Assembly (NCBI RefSeq): GCF_001275385.1
Contig: NZ_LGIW01000013.1
Location: forward strand, 1-64,000
DNA from: Exiguobacterium sp. BMC-KP
GTDB lineage: Bacteria; Bacillota; Bacilli; Exiguobacteriales; Exiguobacteriaceae
Direction: 5' to 3'
Length of the DNA stretch: 64,000 bases
This document shows, piece after piece, positions 9,237 to 18,040 of this stretch (within the stretch, counting starts at the first letter, position 1; every line of letters starts with the position of its first letter). A program made the translations under genes and the position numbers. Below the pieces are notes generated by a model. The model made no database searches. It had not been told where the DNA came from and saw only the letters and a list, made by a program, of their open reading frames with translations.

Positions 9237-9296
9237 TAAAAAAATTCCCCCTCTTCGTTTTTCAGTATAAACGAAAAGGAGGAGAAACTGGATGGA

Positions 9297-11357
9297 TTAG
9301 CTTGATTTCAATTCAAGATTACGCTTGCTTTGCAACGCGTACATTTTCGCATAAATACCGGACGCTGAAAGAAGCACATCATGTGGTCCCCGCTCTACGA
9401 TCCGACCATGATCAAGAACAAGAATCTCGTCCGCATCCTTGATCGTCGACAAGCGGTGCGCAATGATGAACGTCGTCCGTCCTTTTGTTAACGTCAGCAA
9501 AGCCTCTTGAATGACTGCTTCGGTTTCTGAGTCGACACTTGCTGTTGCTTCATCAAGAACAAGGATTGCTGGATCGAATGCCAGCGCACGAGCAAAGCTT
9601 ATTAATTGGCGCTCCCCAGCGGATAACGTAGCACCTTTTTCAATGACCGGTTCATCGAGTCCATTCGGGAGACGGTCGATGAATCGATCGGCTCCGACGG
9701 CTTCAATCGCCTGGCGAACGCGAGCTTCCGTTATATCAGGATTGCCGAGCGTGATGTTCGACCGGATCGTTCCCGTGAAGAGGAACGGATCCTGTAAGAC
9801 GATCCCCATATGCTCACGGACTGCTTGTTTCGGTAAGTTTGTCACGTCTTGTCCGTCAATCAACAATTGCCCTTTTGACGGATCATAGAACCGCATCAGC
9901 AAGTTCATGATTGAGCTTTTCCCACTGCCGGTATGACCAACGAGAGCAATCGTTGCGCCTGGTGCTGCGTCGATTTGAATTTCACGCAATACAGAATTAC
10001 CTGCCTCGTAACTGAATTCGACGTCTTTGAAGGAAACTGCTCCTTTAAAGCGCGGAACACGACCTTGTTCGACCGGCTCGCCTTTTTCGTCGAGCAACTG
10101 GAACATCCGGTCCGCTGAGACGAGCGCTTGTTGCAGTGGTGATAGCTGATTCATAATTTGAGTGACCGGTTCGAACAAACGGGACACATAATCGATATAG
10201 GCATATAAAATACCGAGCGATAAAAACGATCCGTTTGTCAGGCTTTTTCCACCGACGACCCAAATCAATAGGGCAAGCGTCAGGTTTTTCAAAAAGTAGG
10301 ATAAGTTGTGTGACATCAAGGCATCGAGTCGTAACAACTTTGCCCGTGTCTGATAGTTCTCTTCATTTTTTTCTTCGAATTCGGCAAGGACTTCCTTCTC
10401 GCGCGCATAGGCTTGAATGATCGGCATCGTCTGAATGTTTTCATTCAATTGTCCATTCATGTCAGCAACGAGCGAACGAACCTTGAAGTTATTTTTCGTC
10501 GCAAGTTTCTGGAACAGTTGAATCCAGAAATAGACGATCGGAATGATGATCAGCGAGACAAGTCCTAGTCGGTAATCAAGGAAGAACATCGCGACAAGAA
10601 TTCCTGCCATCGTGATGATTCCTGAAAAGACCCGTGCGAGCACACCGAGATAGAGATCACGAATCGTCTCCGTATCATTCGTGACCCGACTGACGATTTT
10701 CCCGATTGGCGTCTGATCGAAATAACGGACCGGTAACCGTTGCAGGTGCGTAAAGACATCAAGTCGCATCCGTTTGATGATTTTATGGGCCGACCGCTGG
10801 AGTAAAATTTGCTGTACCCAGTTCAATCCAGCTGCTACTAGTAACAAGATGACGTAGATCAATGATAGCCAGCCGATCGCTTTTAAGTCGTTTGAATAAA
10901 AATCATAGACCTGTCCTTGTGTCAGTTTTTGAATATCGTTATACGTGTATACGTCGTTCCCACGCGTAACGGTCATCGTATTTCCACTGATGTTCCGTTC
11001 CCCACCACTAACGACTTGTTTGGGTACGAAATAGTAGCCGTTTTCTGTTTGAACGATCGAGACGGATCGAACGATTTCATCTTTAGAGACATCTTGTGCT
11101 TTGGCGAATTGACGACCGTCATACGTGACCGCGCCATCCGTTTTAACTTCAACCCAGTCCTTTTCAATCGCTACGATATGTTCATCGATGATGACTTTAG
11201 CGATATAGGGACCCGTCAGTTCTGCTCCGACTGCTAGTACGAGTAGAAACAGCCCTAAAAAGATCGCTTGTTTTTCGTGCATCGCATAGCGGATCAACGA
11301 ACGGATCGTCGTCTTCCGACGTGCCGGATCGAGTTGATATAATTCCAATTCATTCAT
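9297..11357 (-). CDS. bmrD: Heterodimeric ABC exporter subunit, BmrD-like
   Basis: A 686-residue half-transporter, longer than usual because roughly 100 residues are inserted between membrane segments 1 and 2 (around residues 55-155), an extracellular domain also seen in B. subtilis BmrD. The ATPase has Walker A GHTGSGKSS and Walker B LVLDEATASVD with the catalytic Glu, but its signature is LSAGERQL, not LSGGQ. With BmrC this gives one working and one degenerate ATP site, as in BmrCD, a multidrug exporter. AAGGAGGTG precedes the ATG, and the gene follows bmrC by 14 bp. Confidence 0.85.
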   Translation of the reverse strand: MNELELYQLDPARRKTTIRSLIRYAMHEKQAIFLGLFLLVLAVGAELTGPYIAKVIIDEHIVAIEKDWVEVKTDGAVTYDGRQFAKAQDVSKDEIVRSVSIVQTENGYYFVPKQVVSGGERNISGNTMTVTRGNDVYTYNDIQKLTQGQVYDFYSNDLKAIGWLSLIYVILLLVAAGLNWVQQILLQRSAHKIIKRMRLDVFTHLQRLPVRYFDQTPIGKIVSRVTNDTETIRDLYLGVLARVFSGIITMAGILVAMFFLDYRLGLVSLIIIPIVYFWIQLFQKLATKNNFKVRSLVADMNGQLNENIQTMPIIQAYAREKEVLAEFEEKNEENYQTRAKLLRLDALMSHNLSYFLKNLTLALLIWVVGGKSLTNGSFLSLGILYAYIDYVSRLFEPVTQIMNQLSPLQQALVSADRMFQLLDEKGEPVEQGRVPRFKGAVSFKDVEFSYEAGNSVLREIQIDAAPGATIALVGHTGSGKSSIMNLLMRFYDPSKGQLLIDGQDVTNLPKQAVREHMGIVLQDPFLFTGTIRSNITLGNPDITEARVRQAIEAVGADRFIDRLPNGLDEPVIEKGATLSAGERQLISFARALAFDPAILVLDEATASVDSETEAVIQEALLTLTKGRTTFIIAHRLSTIKDADEILVLDHGRIVERGPHDVLLSASGIYAKMYALQSKRNLELKSS

Positions 11358-11371
11358 GTAGAGGCACCTCC

Positions 11372-13099
11372 TTACATCTCTTCACTTTGTCGCTCGAATT
11401 GTTGAGCGTACCAGCCATTTTGTGCCATCAGGCTATCGTGTGTTCCTCGTTCTGAAATCACCCCGTCTTGTAAGACGATGATTTCGTCCGCATGCGCCAC
11501 TGCCGATAAGCGATGGGCAACGATCAATGTCGTTGATTGATGACGATTCGAGCGAATCGAATCGATAATATGTGATTCCGTTTTCGCATCTACTGCCGAC
11601 AGTGAATCATCCAGCAGTAGCAATTCTGGTTTTTTCAACATTGCACGTGCGATCGACAGACGTTGCTTTTGTCCGCCTGATAATGTGACGCCTCGTTCGC
11701 CGACCATCGTCTCAAGTCCTTGTTCGAGCGTCTCGATGTCTTTTTCAAAGGATGCGAGACGAATCGCTTCCTGTAATTCTTCTTCCGTCGCTTCACCTGC
11801 ACCGAACAAGATATTGTCCCGGACGGATTTCGAGAACAGTAAATGTTCTTGTGATACGTAACCTGTCCATCCACGCACTGTTTCAAGCGCGATATCTTCA
11901 TACGGCACACCGTTGACCGTCAGCATGTCTCGACCAATCGGATACTCACGCAGGAATTGACGCAAGAACGTCGTTTTCCCGGACCCGGTTGGTCCAACGA
12001 TTCCAATCGTTGCTCCTTGATCGATCGTCATGTTCAAATCTTGTAATACCGGATGCGCCGTTTCTGGGTACGTAAATGTCAAATTCGTCATCTCAATCCG
12101 CTCCGGACGCTCGACGTGCTCCCGCGGCGTCGAGGCAATCAACGGTTTCACACGCATCGTCGCTTCTAAGCGGTCAAGACTCGCTGTTCCCCGCTGGATG
12201 ACGTTGATCAATTCACCAAATGCATACATCGGCCAGATCAGCATTCCGAGATAGATGTTAAAGGCGACCAATTGTCCAAGCGTGATATCGTTCGTAAAGA
12301 CGAGATATGTCCCGAACGACAAGCCGATCAAATAACTGAATCCGACGAGTAGTTTAATGATCGGTTCAAACAAGACATCGATTTTTGCGACGTGCATGTT
12401 TTTCTCAAAGACATCCGTCGTCACATCGTCGAACCGTTTGACATCAACTGGTTCTTGGACAAACGAACGGATGACACGCAGTCCAGAAATCGACTCGACG
12501 ACCTGATCGTTCATCGTTCCGAACGAGTCCTGGGCAGTAATGAAACGACCATGAATTTGACTCCCGAGCTTATTCATCGCATAGGCGAGAAGTGGCATCG
12601 GTAATAATGCAGCGAGCGTCAACTTCCAGTCGATCGCGACACCCATAACGACAAGTGTGATGGCTGTCATATTCAGCGAATCAACGAGCGTCAAGACACC
12701 AAACCCAGCTGTCCGTTCAACGGCTTTTAAGTCGTTTGTTGCGAGTGCCATCAAATCACCTGTCCGATTCTTTTGATAGAACGTTGGTGTCAATTTCAAT
12801 AAGTGCGTAAAGAACCTACTCCGCAATGTCCGCTCTAGTAAAAATGCCGTTCCGAATAACTTAGCTAACCACTGATACGTCAAAATGAAGGAGATGATGG
12901 AAATGACCGTTAATCCACCGACATACTGTAAGAGTGTCGTTCGATCCATCGAACCTGAGCGTAAACCGTCGATCACTTTTCCGATCAACCACGGCGGTGT
13001 CAAATCGATGAAGCCCGTGATGATCAGTAAGACGACTGCTACGAGGTAAGATGATTTGTGTTCTTTTAGAAACCAACTCAATTGCCGAAATAAACGCAT
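11372..13099 (-). CDS. bmrC: Heterodimeric ABC exporter subunit, BmrC-like
   Basis: A 575-residue half-transporter: six membrane segments, then an ATPase with Walker A GPTGSGKTT, a canonical LSGGQKQR signature and Walker B LLLLDDSLSAVD, in which Asp replaces the catalytic Glu. That is the hallmark of the BmrC-type subunit, which partners the BmrD-like protein. I start it at the ATG at 13097-13099, six bases after AAGGGGGG; an upstream in-frame extension would run into the attenuator. Expression is probably set by the leader peptide and terminator just upstream. The pair sits between yfhH and recX, an insertion relative to B. subtilis. Confidence 0.87.
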   Translation of the reverse strand: MRLFRQLSWFLKEHKSSYLVAVVLLIITGFIDLTPPWLIGKVIDGLRSGSMDRTTLLQYVGGLTVISIISFILTYQWLAKLFGTAFLLERTLRSRFFTHLLKLTPTFYQKNRTGDLMALATNDLKAVERTAGFGVLTLVDSLNMTAITLVVMGVAIDWKLTLAALLPMPLLAYAMNKLGSQIHGRFITAQDSFGTMNDQVVESISGLRVIRSFVQEPVDVKRFDDVTTDVFEKNMHVAKIDVLFEPIIKLLVGFSYLIGLSFGTYLVFTNDITLGQLVAFNIYLGMLIWPMYAFGELINVIQRGTASLDRLEATMRVKPLIASTPREHVERPERIEMTNLTFTYPETAHPVLQDLNMTIDQGATIGIVGPTGSGKTTFLRQFLREYPIGRDMLTVNGVPYEDIALETVRGWTGYVSQEHLLFSKSVRDNILFGAGEATEEELQEAIRLASFEKDIETLEQGLETMVGERGVTLSGGQKQRLSIARAMLKKPELLLLDDSLSAVDAKTESHIIDSIRSNRHQSTTLIVAHRLSAVAHADEIIVLQDGVISERGTHDSLMAQNGWYAQQFERQSEEM

Positions 13100-13146
13100 G
13101 AGGGTCCCCCCTTTACTGTGAAATGAAGTGTTTTTTCCGAGCACGC

Positions 13147-13242
13147 AAAAAGGCATACGGATTTCCGGATGCAGTCCGAGAATCCGTATGCCTTGAAATA
13201 GACATACTGTTTTCTTGTTCGTCTGCGCGCTCGGGAGACGAA
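13147..13242 (-). promoter_or_regulatory. Transcription attenuator upstream of bmrCD
   Basis: Read on the minus strand there are three stems. TTCGTCT/AGACGAA (13218-13242) comes first. GTATGTCT/AGGCATAC with a six-base loop (13186-13207, one G-U pair) is an antiterminator. AAGGCATACGGATT pairs with AATCCGTATGCCTT followed by TTTT (13147-13194) as an intrinsic terminator. The second and third share the segment AGGCATAC, so they are mutually exclusive. Together with the leader peptide this resembles the ribosome-mediated attenuator of B. subtilis bmrBCD. Confidence 0.8.
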
Positions 13243-13272
13243 TCCCCTTGCTCGCACATGAAATGAATTACT

Positions 13273-13341
13273 TATACGTGCTCAAGAGTCTCCGTCGTAT
13301 TCAGCTGTTGGATGTGTGTGAAACCAATTGGCTTTTTCATA
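13273..13341 (-). CDS. Leader peptide of bmrCD (22 residues)
   Basis: A short ORF of 22 codons plus TAA, with AAGGAGG nine bases before the ATG, a stronger ribosome site than most genes here. It starts MKKPIGFTHIQQ and ends TETLEHV. It sits between a sigma-A promoter and the attenuator hairpins. It plays the part of bmrB, the leader peptide of B. subtilis bmrCD, although I see no sequence likeness I can vouch for. A ribosome slowed by an antibiotic on this ORF would alter folding downstream. The stalling codon cannot be told from sequence. Confidence 0.78.
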
Positions 13342-13373
13342 GGACGGTTCCTCCTTTTCTTAGTCTGTGCGTA

Positions 13374-13402
13374 GAATAACACAATTGTCGGATAATTGTC
13401 AA
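13374..13402 (-). promoter_or_regulatory. Promoter for the bmr leader and bmrCD
   Basis: On the minus strand a consensus -35 TTGACA (13397-13402) is followed after about 17 bp by TATTCT (13374-13379). Such a strong constitutive promoter is usual ahead of attenuator-controlled genes. It lies immediately downstream of recX. Confidence 0.7.
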
Positions 13403-13420
13403 TTTTTCGTCTTGCTTTCG

Positions 13421-14236
13421 TTATTCTGTCTCTTCTTCTTTAACTTGTTCAAGAACTTGAGCCGCTAGTCCATACGGAAATCCCTTTCGGACAAGTGCCT
13501 GTTTTACCTTTTGCTCGCGTTCGAACGGTTCGAGTTGCCGGTACTTCGGATAATACTTGCGTGCTTGATAGAGTGCTGCTTGTTCTTCTTCGTCACCTTC
13601 TTCAGCTAAGAATACCTCTTCGATGCCCGCTTTGATCAAATCGGTCGAAAACCCGCGTTGCATAAGTGTCATCTGTAGCTTTTGCGTCAATTCGCGTACG
13701 GAGCGTCGTTGCAATTCCTTTTGCTTTTGTCGTAAAAACTTAAGTATTTTTTTGTATGCTTCTTCATCCGTAAACGTCATGATTGCCTCATCGATTGCTG
13801 TCTTCGGTATCTTCAACGCCTCAAGATCGCGGCGAATCTTTCCCGGTCCTTGTGGTGTAGTTGCTTTTTTCGTCGCTGTATACGCAAGTGCGAACTGGTG
13901 ATCATCGAGATAGCGTTGCTCTGTCAATCGCTCGATCGCATGTTTGATCGCATGTTCCGGTGTCTCTTTTTCCGTCAGATACGTGACGACCTCACTTGTT
14001 GCCCGCATCCGATACGATAAGTGATTCAATGAGAGACGATATGCTTTCTGCTGTTCTTCAGCCGTCAGTACTTCCTTAACGAAGTCGTCATCGAGCTCTT
14101 TATCGCGCTGTAGATTGTATTTGATTAAGATATCGACGTCTACGGCAAATGCATATTCTTCTTTACCATCACGTTCGACATAGATATTGAATCGTTCGCT
14201 GTTCTTTTTCTGGGTCGAGATCCGCTTGATCTTCAT
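13421..14236 (-). CDS. recX: Regulatory protein RecX
   Basis: RecX modulates RecA filaments. The 271-residue protein has the three-helix repeats typical of RecX (YLTEKETPEHAIKHAIERL; QRYLDDHQFALAYTATK; GPGKIRRDLEALKIP) and the long Firmicutes form with an extra C-terminal repeat ending RKGFPYGLAAQVLEQV. The N-terminal 60 residues form a small beta domain. The ATG has GAGGGAACG upstream. Neighbour yfhF on the other side is conserved in B. subtilis (recX = yfhG). Confidence 0.92.
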   Translation of the reverse strand: MKIKRISTQKKNSERFNIYVERDGKEEYAFAVDVDILIKYNLQRDKELDDDFVKEVLTAEEQQKAYRLSLNHLSYRMRATSEVVTYLTEKETPEHAIKHAIERLTEQRYLDDHQFALAYTATKKATTPQGPGKIRRDLEALKIPKTAIDEAIMTFTDEEAYKKILKFLRQKQKELQRRSVRELTQKLQMTLMQRGFSTDLIKAGIEEVFLAEEGDEEEQAALYQARKYYPKYRQLEPFEREQKVKQALVRKGFPYGLAAQVLEQVKEEETE

Positions 14237-14370
14237 TTCGTTCCCTCCTCTAACCTGATTCGATAGTTCTACGATAGCATGAACAGGCAGGTCTATGTTT
14301 GACTGAAACTAAGGAACGGGAACAAATGGTAAGAACCTTATTTTGATGGATTTCAGGGAGGATGGATTAT

Positions 14371-15279
14371 ATGAAGATTGCAATCACGGGTGGAACTGGA
14401 ATGATTGGTCAAGCCTTGACGAAGCGTTTACTTGAGCAAGGACATCATATTTTTATTTTAACGCGTCATCCGAAAGCGGATGATGCGCACGTCACATATA
14501 TCAAGTGGATGACAGAAGATGCAAAACCGGAACAACATTTAGAAGGAGTCGATGCTTTTATTCATCTCGCCGGCGCTTCAATCAATGATGGTCGTTGGAC
14601 GGATGAACGAAAACGCGTCATTCTCGATAGTCGTGTCAGTACGACAAAAGAACTGGTACGAATCGTCGAAGCACTCGATCAAAAACCAAACGTCGTCTTA
14701 TCTGCTTCGGCAGTCGGAATTTACGGACAAGATCGGCATCAGACGTTCTCAGAAGACCAACCACTCCCCCCGACTGCTGACTTTTTGAGTCATGTCTGTG
14801 TCGCATGGGAAGATCTCGCCCGTCCGATTGCTGACGCTGGCATTCGACTCGTTCATCCACGAATCGGTGTCGTCTTGACGAAAGCCGGCGGTGCTTATCC
14901 ATTAATGCGCTTACCGTACGTCTTGTTTGGTGGCGGTACGATGGGTGACGGAAAACAATGGGTGTCTTGGGTCCATATCGATGATTTAGTCGATTTATTC
15001 ATCTTCGCCCTTGAGACCCCGACAGTCGAGGGGCCGCTGAACATTACTGCTCCTCACCCAGAGACGATGCGTCGCTTTGGTCAGACGATTGGGAAAGTCT
15101 TGCACCGTCCACACTGGCTCCCTGCTCCACGCTTCGCGTTAGAACTCGCACTGGGTGAAAAGAGTACGATCGTACTCGAAGGAGCGCGTGTCGTTCCAAA
15201 AAAAGCGCTCGAAAACGGATACAAGTTTCGGTATGCTGAACTAAAGGATGCGTTACGAGCAATCGAGCATTCAAACTAG
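14371..15279 (+). CDS. yfhF: TIGR01777 family NAD-dependent epimerase YfhF
   Basis: A 302-residue Rossmann-fold protein of the extended SDR group. It starts MKIAITGGTGMIGQALTKRL with the GxxGxxG nucleotide motif, has the ASAVGIYG segment in the active-site region, and ends with the DUF1731 tail (WLPAPRFALELALGE). I start it at 14371 because AGGGAGG sits nine bases upstream, whereas an ATG at 14362 lies on top of that site. Divergent from recX as in B. subtilis. The sugar or other substrate is unknown. Confidence 0.88.
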   Translation: MKIAITGGTGMIGQALTKRLLEQGHHIFILTRHPKADDAHVTYIKWMTEDAKPEQHLEGVDAFIHLAGASINDGRWTDERKRVILDSRVSTTKELVRIVEALDQKPNVVLSASAVGIYGQDRHQTFSEDQPLPPTADFLSHVCVAWEDLARPIADAGIRLVHPRIGVVLTKAGGAYPLMRLPYVLFGGGTMGDGKQWVSWVHIDDLVDLFIFALETPTVEGPLNITAPHPETMRRFGQTIGKVLHRPHWLPAPRFALELALGEKSTIVLEGARVVPKKALENGYKFRYAELKDALRAIEHSN

Positions 15280-15297
15280 TACAGGGGTGGACGATAC

Positions 15298-16437
15298 TTG
15301 GATATCTTAATTCGAAATGCACATATCTATCCGATTACTTCGGACAGTTTTTACGGAGACATCCGAATCCGTGATGGGAAAATCATTGAAATGGGTGAAC
15401 TGCTTGATCATTTAGAAAATGATCAAGTCGTTGAAGCTGAAGGTCACTTTTTATTGCCCGGTTTCATCGATGCCCACACGCACCTTGGATTATATGACGA
15501 AGGAACCGGAACGGTCGGAAACGATGCCAATGAGACGATCTTTGCGATGACACCACATCTCCGTGCCATTGATGGCGTGTACCCGCTTGATGAAGGATTC
15601 AAGGAGGCTGTTCAACATGGTATCACGACCGTTCAAGTCATGCCCGGTAGCATGAACATCATCGGTGGTGTCACAAGTGTCATCAAAACACATGGTCGAT
15701 TCATCGATGATATGATCCTTCGCAAGTACGCGGGTCTGAAGGTGGCGCTTGGTGAAAACCCTAAACGCGTCCATAGTGCTGGTCGCGCCGGTGAACTGAC
15801 ACGGATGGGCATCATGGGAATGTTACGCGAAGCTTTTCTTGAAGTTCGGACACAACACGTTTCTGAAACCTTCGCTCACCAAATGATCAAACGTGTTCTT
15901 GACCATAAAATGCCTCTACGTGTACATGCGCACCGAGCAGATGATATCCTGTCCGCCATTCGTTTTGCGGAAGAGTTCGATCTTGATTTACGTATCGAGC
16001 ATTGTACGGAAGGTCATCTCGTCGCGAAAGAGATGGAGCAGTTGCCGATTGAAAAAGTGACTGTCGGACCGACATTTACACGTAAGTCTAAAATCGAACT
16101 GAAGAACAAAACGTGGGAAACTTACCGGATACTACACGAACACGGTCTTGAGATTTCGATTACGACCGATCATCCGTACACCCCTGTCCAGTATTTGAAC
16201 CTCTGTGCTGGTCTCGCTGCACGAGAAGGTTTACCGGTCGACATCGCCTTACGGGCAATTACGATTCATCCCGCCCGTTCGCTTGGTGTAGAGGATCATG
16301 TCGGATCGATCGAGACCGGAAAAGATGCCGATCTCGTCCTCTGGAGTCACTTCCCACTCGACTATTTAGCAAAGCCGCTCATGACGATGATCGACGGAAA
16401 AATCATTTTTGAACACGCTCAATTGAACTTGTCTTAA
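15298..16437 (+). CDS. Amidohydrolase, imidazolonepropionase-like
   Basis: A 379-residue metal-dependent hydrolase. Metal ligands are seen as HTHLG (in LPGFIDAHTHLGL), RVHAHR, IEHCTEGH and the final Asp in TTDHPYTP, with a C-terminal beta tail (GSIETGKDADLVLWS) typical of the imidazolonepropionase/atrazine chlorohydrolase group. A Lys in the carboxylated position is not certain. The start codon is TTG with GGGGTGG upstream. It follows yfhF by 18 bp in the same direction. Neither hut genes nor other pathway partners are nearby, so the substrate cannot be given. Confidence 0.8.
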   Translation: MDILIRNAHIYPITSDSFYGDIRIRDGKIIEMGELLDHLENDQVVEAEGHFLLPGFIDAHTHLGLYDEGTGTVGNDANETIFAMTPHLRAIDGVYPLDEGFKEAVQHGITTVQVMPGSMNIIGGVTSVIKTHGRFIDDMILRKYAGLKVALGENPKRVHSAGRAGELTRMGIMGMLREAFLEVRTQHVSETFAHQMIKRVLDHKMPLRVHAHRADDILSAIRFAEEFDLDLRIEHCTEGHLVAKEMEQLPIEKVTVGPTFTRKSKIELKNKTWETYRILHEHGLEISITTDHPYTPVQYLNLCAGLAAREGLPVDIALRAITIHPARSLGVEDHVGSIETGKDADLVLWSHFPLDYLAKPLMTMIDGKIIFEHAQLNLS

Positions 16438-16482
16438 CCCCGCTCCCGTAAGGTGTTTGTAACGCCTTTCGGGGGTTTTGAG
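16438..16482 (+). terminator. Intrinsic terminator after the amidohydrolase gene
   Basis: ACCCCG pairs with CGGGGGT with an inner stem AAGGTG/CGCCTT, followed by TTTT. The next 185 bases up to 16668 hold only an A/T-rich stretch with a possible promoter (TTGCAA, then TAATAT or TATTAT) for the following gene. Confidence 0.75.
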
Positions 16483-16668
16483 CGCTTCCGAAAAACATCT
16501 TGTTTTTGTATCTTTTTTCACAAAAATTATTTTCTTGCAATTTTAAAAAAAGAAGGTAATATTATCTTATCCGACAACTGAAGAAGGCATACCATGCGCG
16601 GTTCAAACGAGTCAGACAGGTAGCTTTCGACAATCATTCTTGCGGTCCTAAAAAGGAGGAATGGAAGT

Positions 16669-17229
16669 ATGCTCAAGCAACGGGAGCTGAGCGACTGCGC
16701 TGATTTGTTCGAACTGATGCAGCATCAAGACGTATATCCGTACGTCCGCCAAAAAACACGGTACTTTGATGAATTTCTGTTTACTACAAAGCAGGCAATC
16801 GAAGAGGAAGAACGTGGTGAAATCGTATCACGTACCATCCTAGATGAGTTCGATCAACCGATTGGTACGATTAGTTTACTCGATATCGAAGGACAATATG
16901 GGTTTCTCGGTACATGGTTAGGTAAACCGTATCATGGTAAAGGATACAATCATTTAGCGAAAGAAGCCTTCTTCTCTGAGCTGTTCTTCGAGCTCGAATA
17001 CGAGAGTGTCTTCATGAAAATTCGCAAAAGTAACATCCGTTCACAAAAAGCAGCTGAAAAATTGCCATACGCGTTCTGTGCTGATGAGTTGCGCCCAGCG
17101 CTCCTTGAACAATTGAATGCCGGTGAGACACAATTCACGCTGTATGAAGTCTCAAAGTCTAGTTTCCACATGTACATTCATGGTCGGGAGCTCGAAACAC
17201 TATATGATCACCAACAACTCGAAGCATGA
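16669..17229 (+). CDS. GNAT family N-acetyltransferase
   Basis: A 186-residue protein with a GNAT fold: the RDVYPYVRQ-type opening, a central strand TISLLDIEGQYGFLGTWLGKPYHGKGYN where GKPYHGKGYN is the acetyl-CoA loop, and MKIRKSNIRSQKAAEKLPY, the usual helix after the loop. It most resembles the RimJ/RimL branch. AAGGAGG lies nine bases before the ATG. The substrate is unknown. It has its own promoter region and terminator and is probably monocistronic. Confidence 0.82.
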   Translation: MLKQRELSDCADLFELMQHQDVYPYVRQKTRYFDEFLFTTKQAIEEEERGEIVSRTILDEFDQPIGTISLLDIEGQYGFLGTWLGKPYHGKGYNHLAKEAFFSELFFELEYESVFMKIRKSNIRSQKAAEKLPYAFCADELRPALLEQLNAGETQFTLYEVSKSSFHMYIHGRELETLYDHQQLEA

Positions 17230-17253
17230 GAGCCTTGTCTCTCGTGCTTTTTT
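17224..17253 (+). terminator. Intrinsic terminator overlapping the GNAT stop codon
   Basis: GCATGAGAG pairs with CTCTCGTGC (one G-U pair) around CCTTGT, followed by six T. The left arm includes the stop codon of the GNAT gene. Confidence 0.8.
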
Positions 17254-17356
17254 GCGTCCACGCATGCGTTTCTAAAGTTTGAAATGGTATGATAAATAAG
17301 AAAACTTATCTTTATGGAAGAAACTCTTTCTTCTACAGGAAATGGAGCGAAGACTT

Positions 17357-18040
17357 ATGCCAGAATCGTTTAACATTCTCGTAGTAGATGATGAAGCACA
17401 AATGCGTGACCTTCTCGTCTCGAATCTCGAAAAAGAACATTACACGACGATGACAGCTTCTAATGGACAAGAAGCAATCCATCTCATTCAACAAAATACA
17501 TTCCACCTCGTCCTACTCGATGTCATGATGCCGGAAATGGATGGTTTGACAGCCTGTATGCGGATTCGTGAATTCTCAAACGTTCCGATCATCATGCTGA
17601 CGGCACGTTCGGACGAACTCGACCGGATCCACGGTCTAAAAATCGGAGCTGACGACTATATTACAAAACCATTCAGCCCACGAGAGCTGCTCGCTCGGAT
17701 CGAAGCGACACTTCGTCGTTCTCATCGATTCACGGTCGATCAATCGGCTACTTTGACGCTTGGTATGCTCGAACTTGATACCGAAAGTCGGAGTGTCCAC
17801 GTTAACGGTAAACCGGTCAGTCTGACACGTAAGGAATTTGATTTGTTGCATTTGTTCGCCCAAAACAATGATAAGGTCTTTTCTCGCGAACAGTTACTCG
17901 ATCAAATCTGGGGTGCAGATTATATCGGTAACTTGCGGACAGTCGATACACATATCAAAACACTTCGCTTAAAGCTCGGGGAAGCTGGTGGCTCGATTCA
18001 AACAGTCTGGGGCATCGGTTATAAATTCGAGGAAGTATGA
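17357..18040 (+). CDS. OmpR/PhoB-type response regulator
   Basis: A 227-residue two-component regulator: receiver domain with DDE near residue 11, the phosphorylated Asp near residue 55 (LLDVMMPEMDG), T in MLTARSDE and K in ITKPFSPRELL, then a winged-helix DNA-binding domain (LTRKEFDLLHLFAQN; RTVDTHIKTLRLKLG). I prefer the ATG at 17357 over that at 17342, since GGAG lies nine bases upstream of the former and nothing usable precedes the latter. An extended -10 (TGGTATGAT, 17285-17293) is a likely promoter. It overlaps its kinase by ATGA. The signal is unknown. Confidence 0.9.
   Translation: MPESFNILVVDDEAQMRDLLVSNLEKEHYTTMTASNGQEAIHLIQQNTFHLVLLDVMMPEMDGLTACMRIREFSNVPIIMLTARSDELDRIHGLKIGADDYITKPFSPRELLARIEATLRRSHRFTVDQSATLTLGMLELDTESRSVHVNGKPVSLTRKEFDLLHLFAQNNDKVFSREQLLDQIWGADYIGNLRTVDTHIKTLRLKLGEAGGSIQTVWGIGYKFEEV

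Noticed and set aside
13139-13284. GAGCACG in the bmr leader pairing with CGTGCTC past the terminator
   Set aside because: The pairing is perfect over seven bases but the second segment is only made after the terminator decision, so it cannot control it.
16560-16660. tRNA-like stretch before the GNAT gene (GGTTCAAACGAGTC)
   Set aside because: A GGTTCAAA motif is present but no acceptor stem, anticodon arm or CCA end can be folded.
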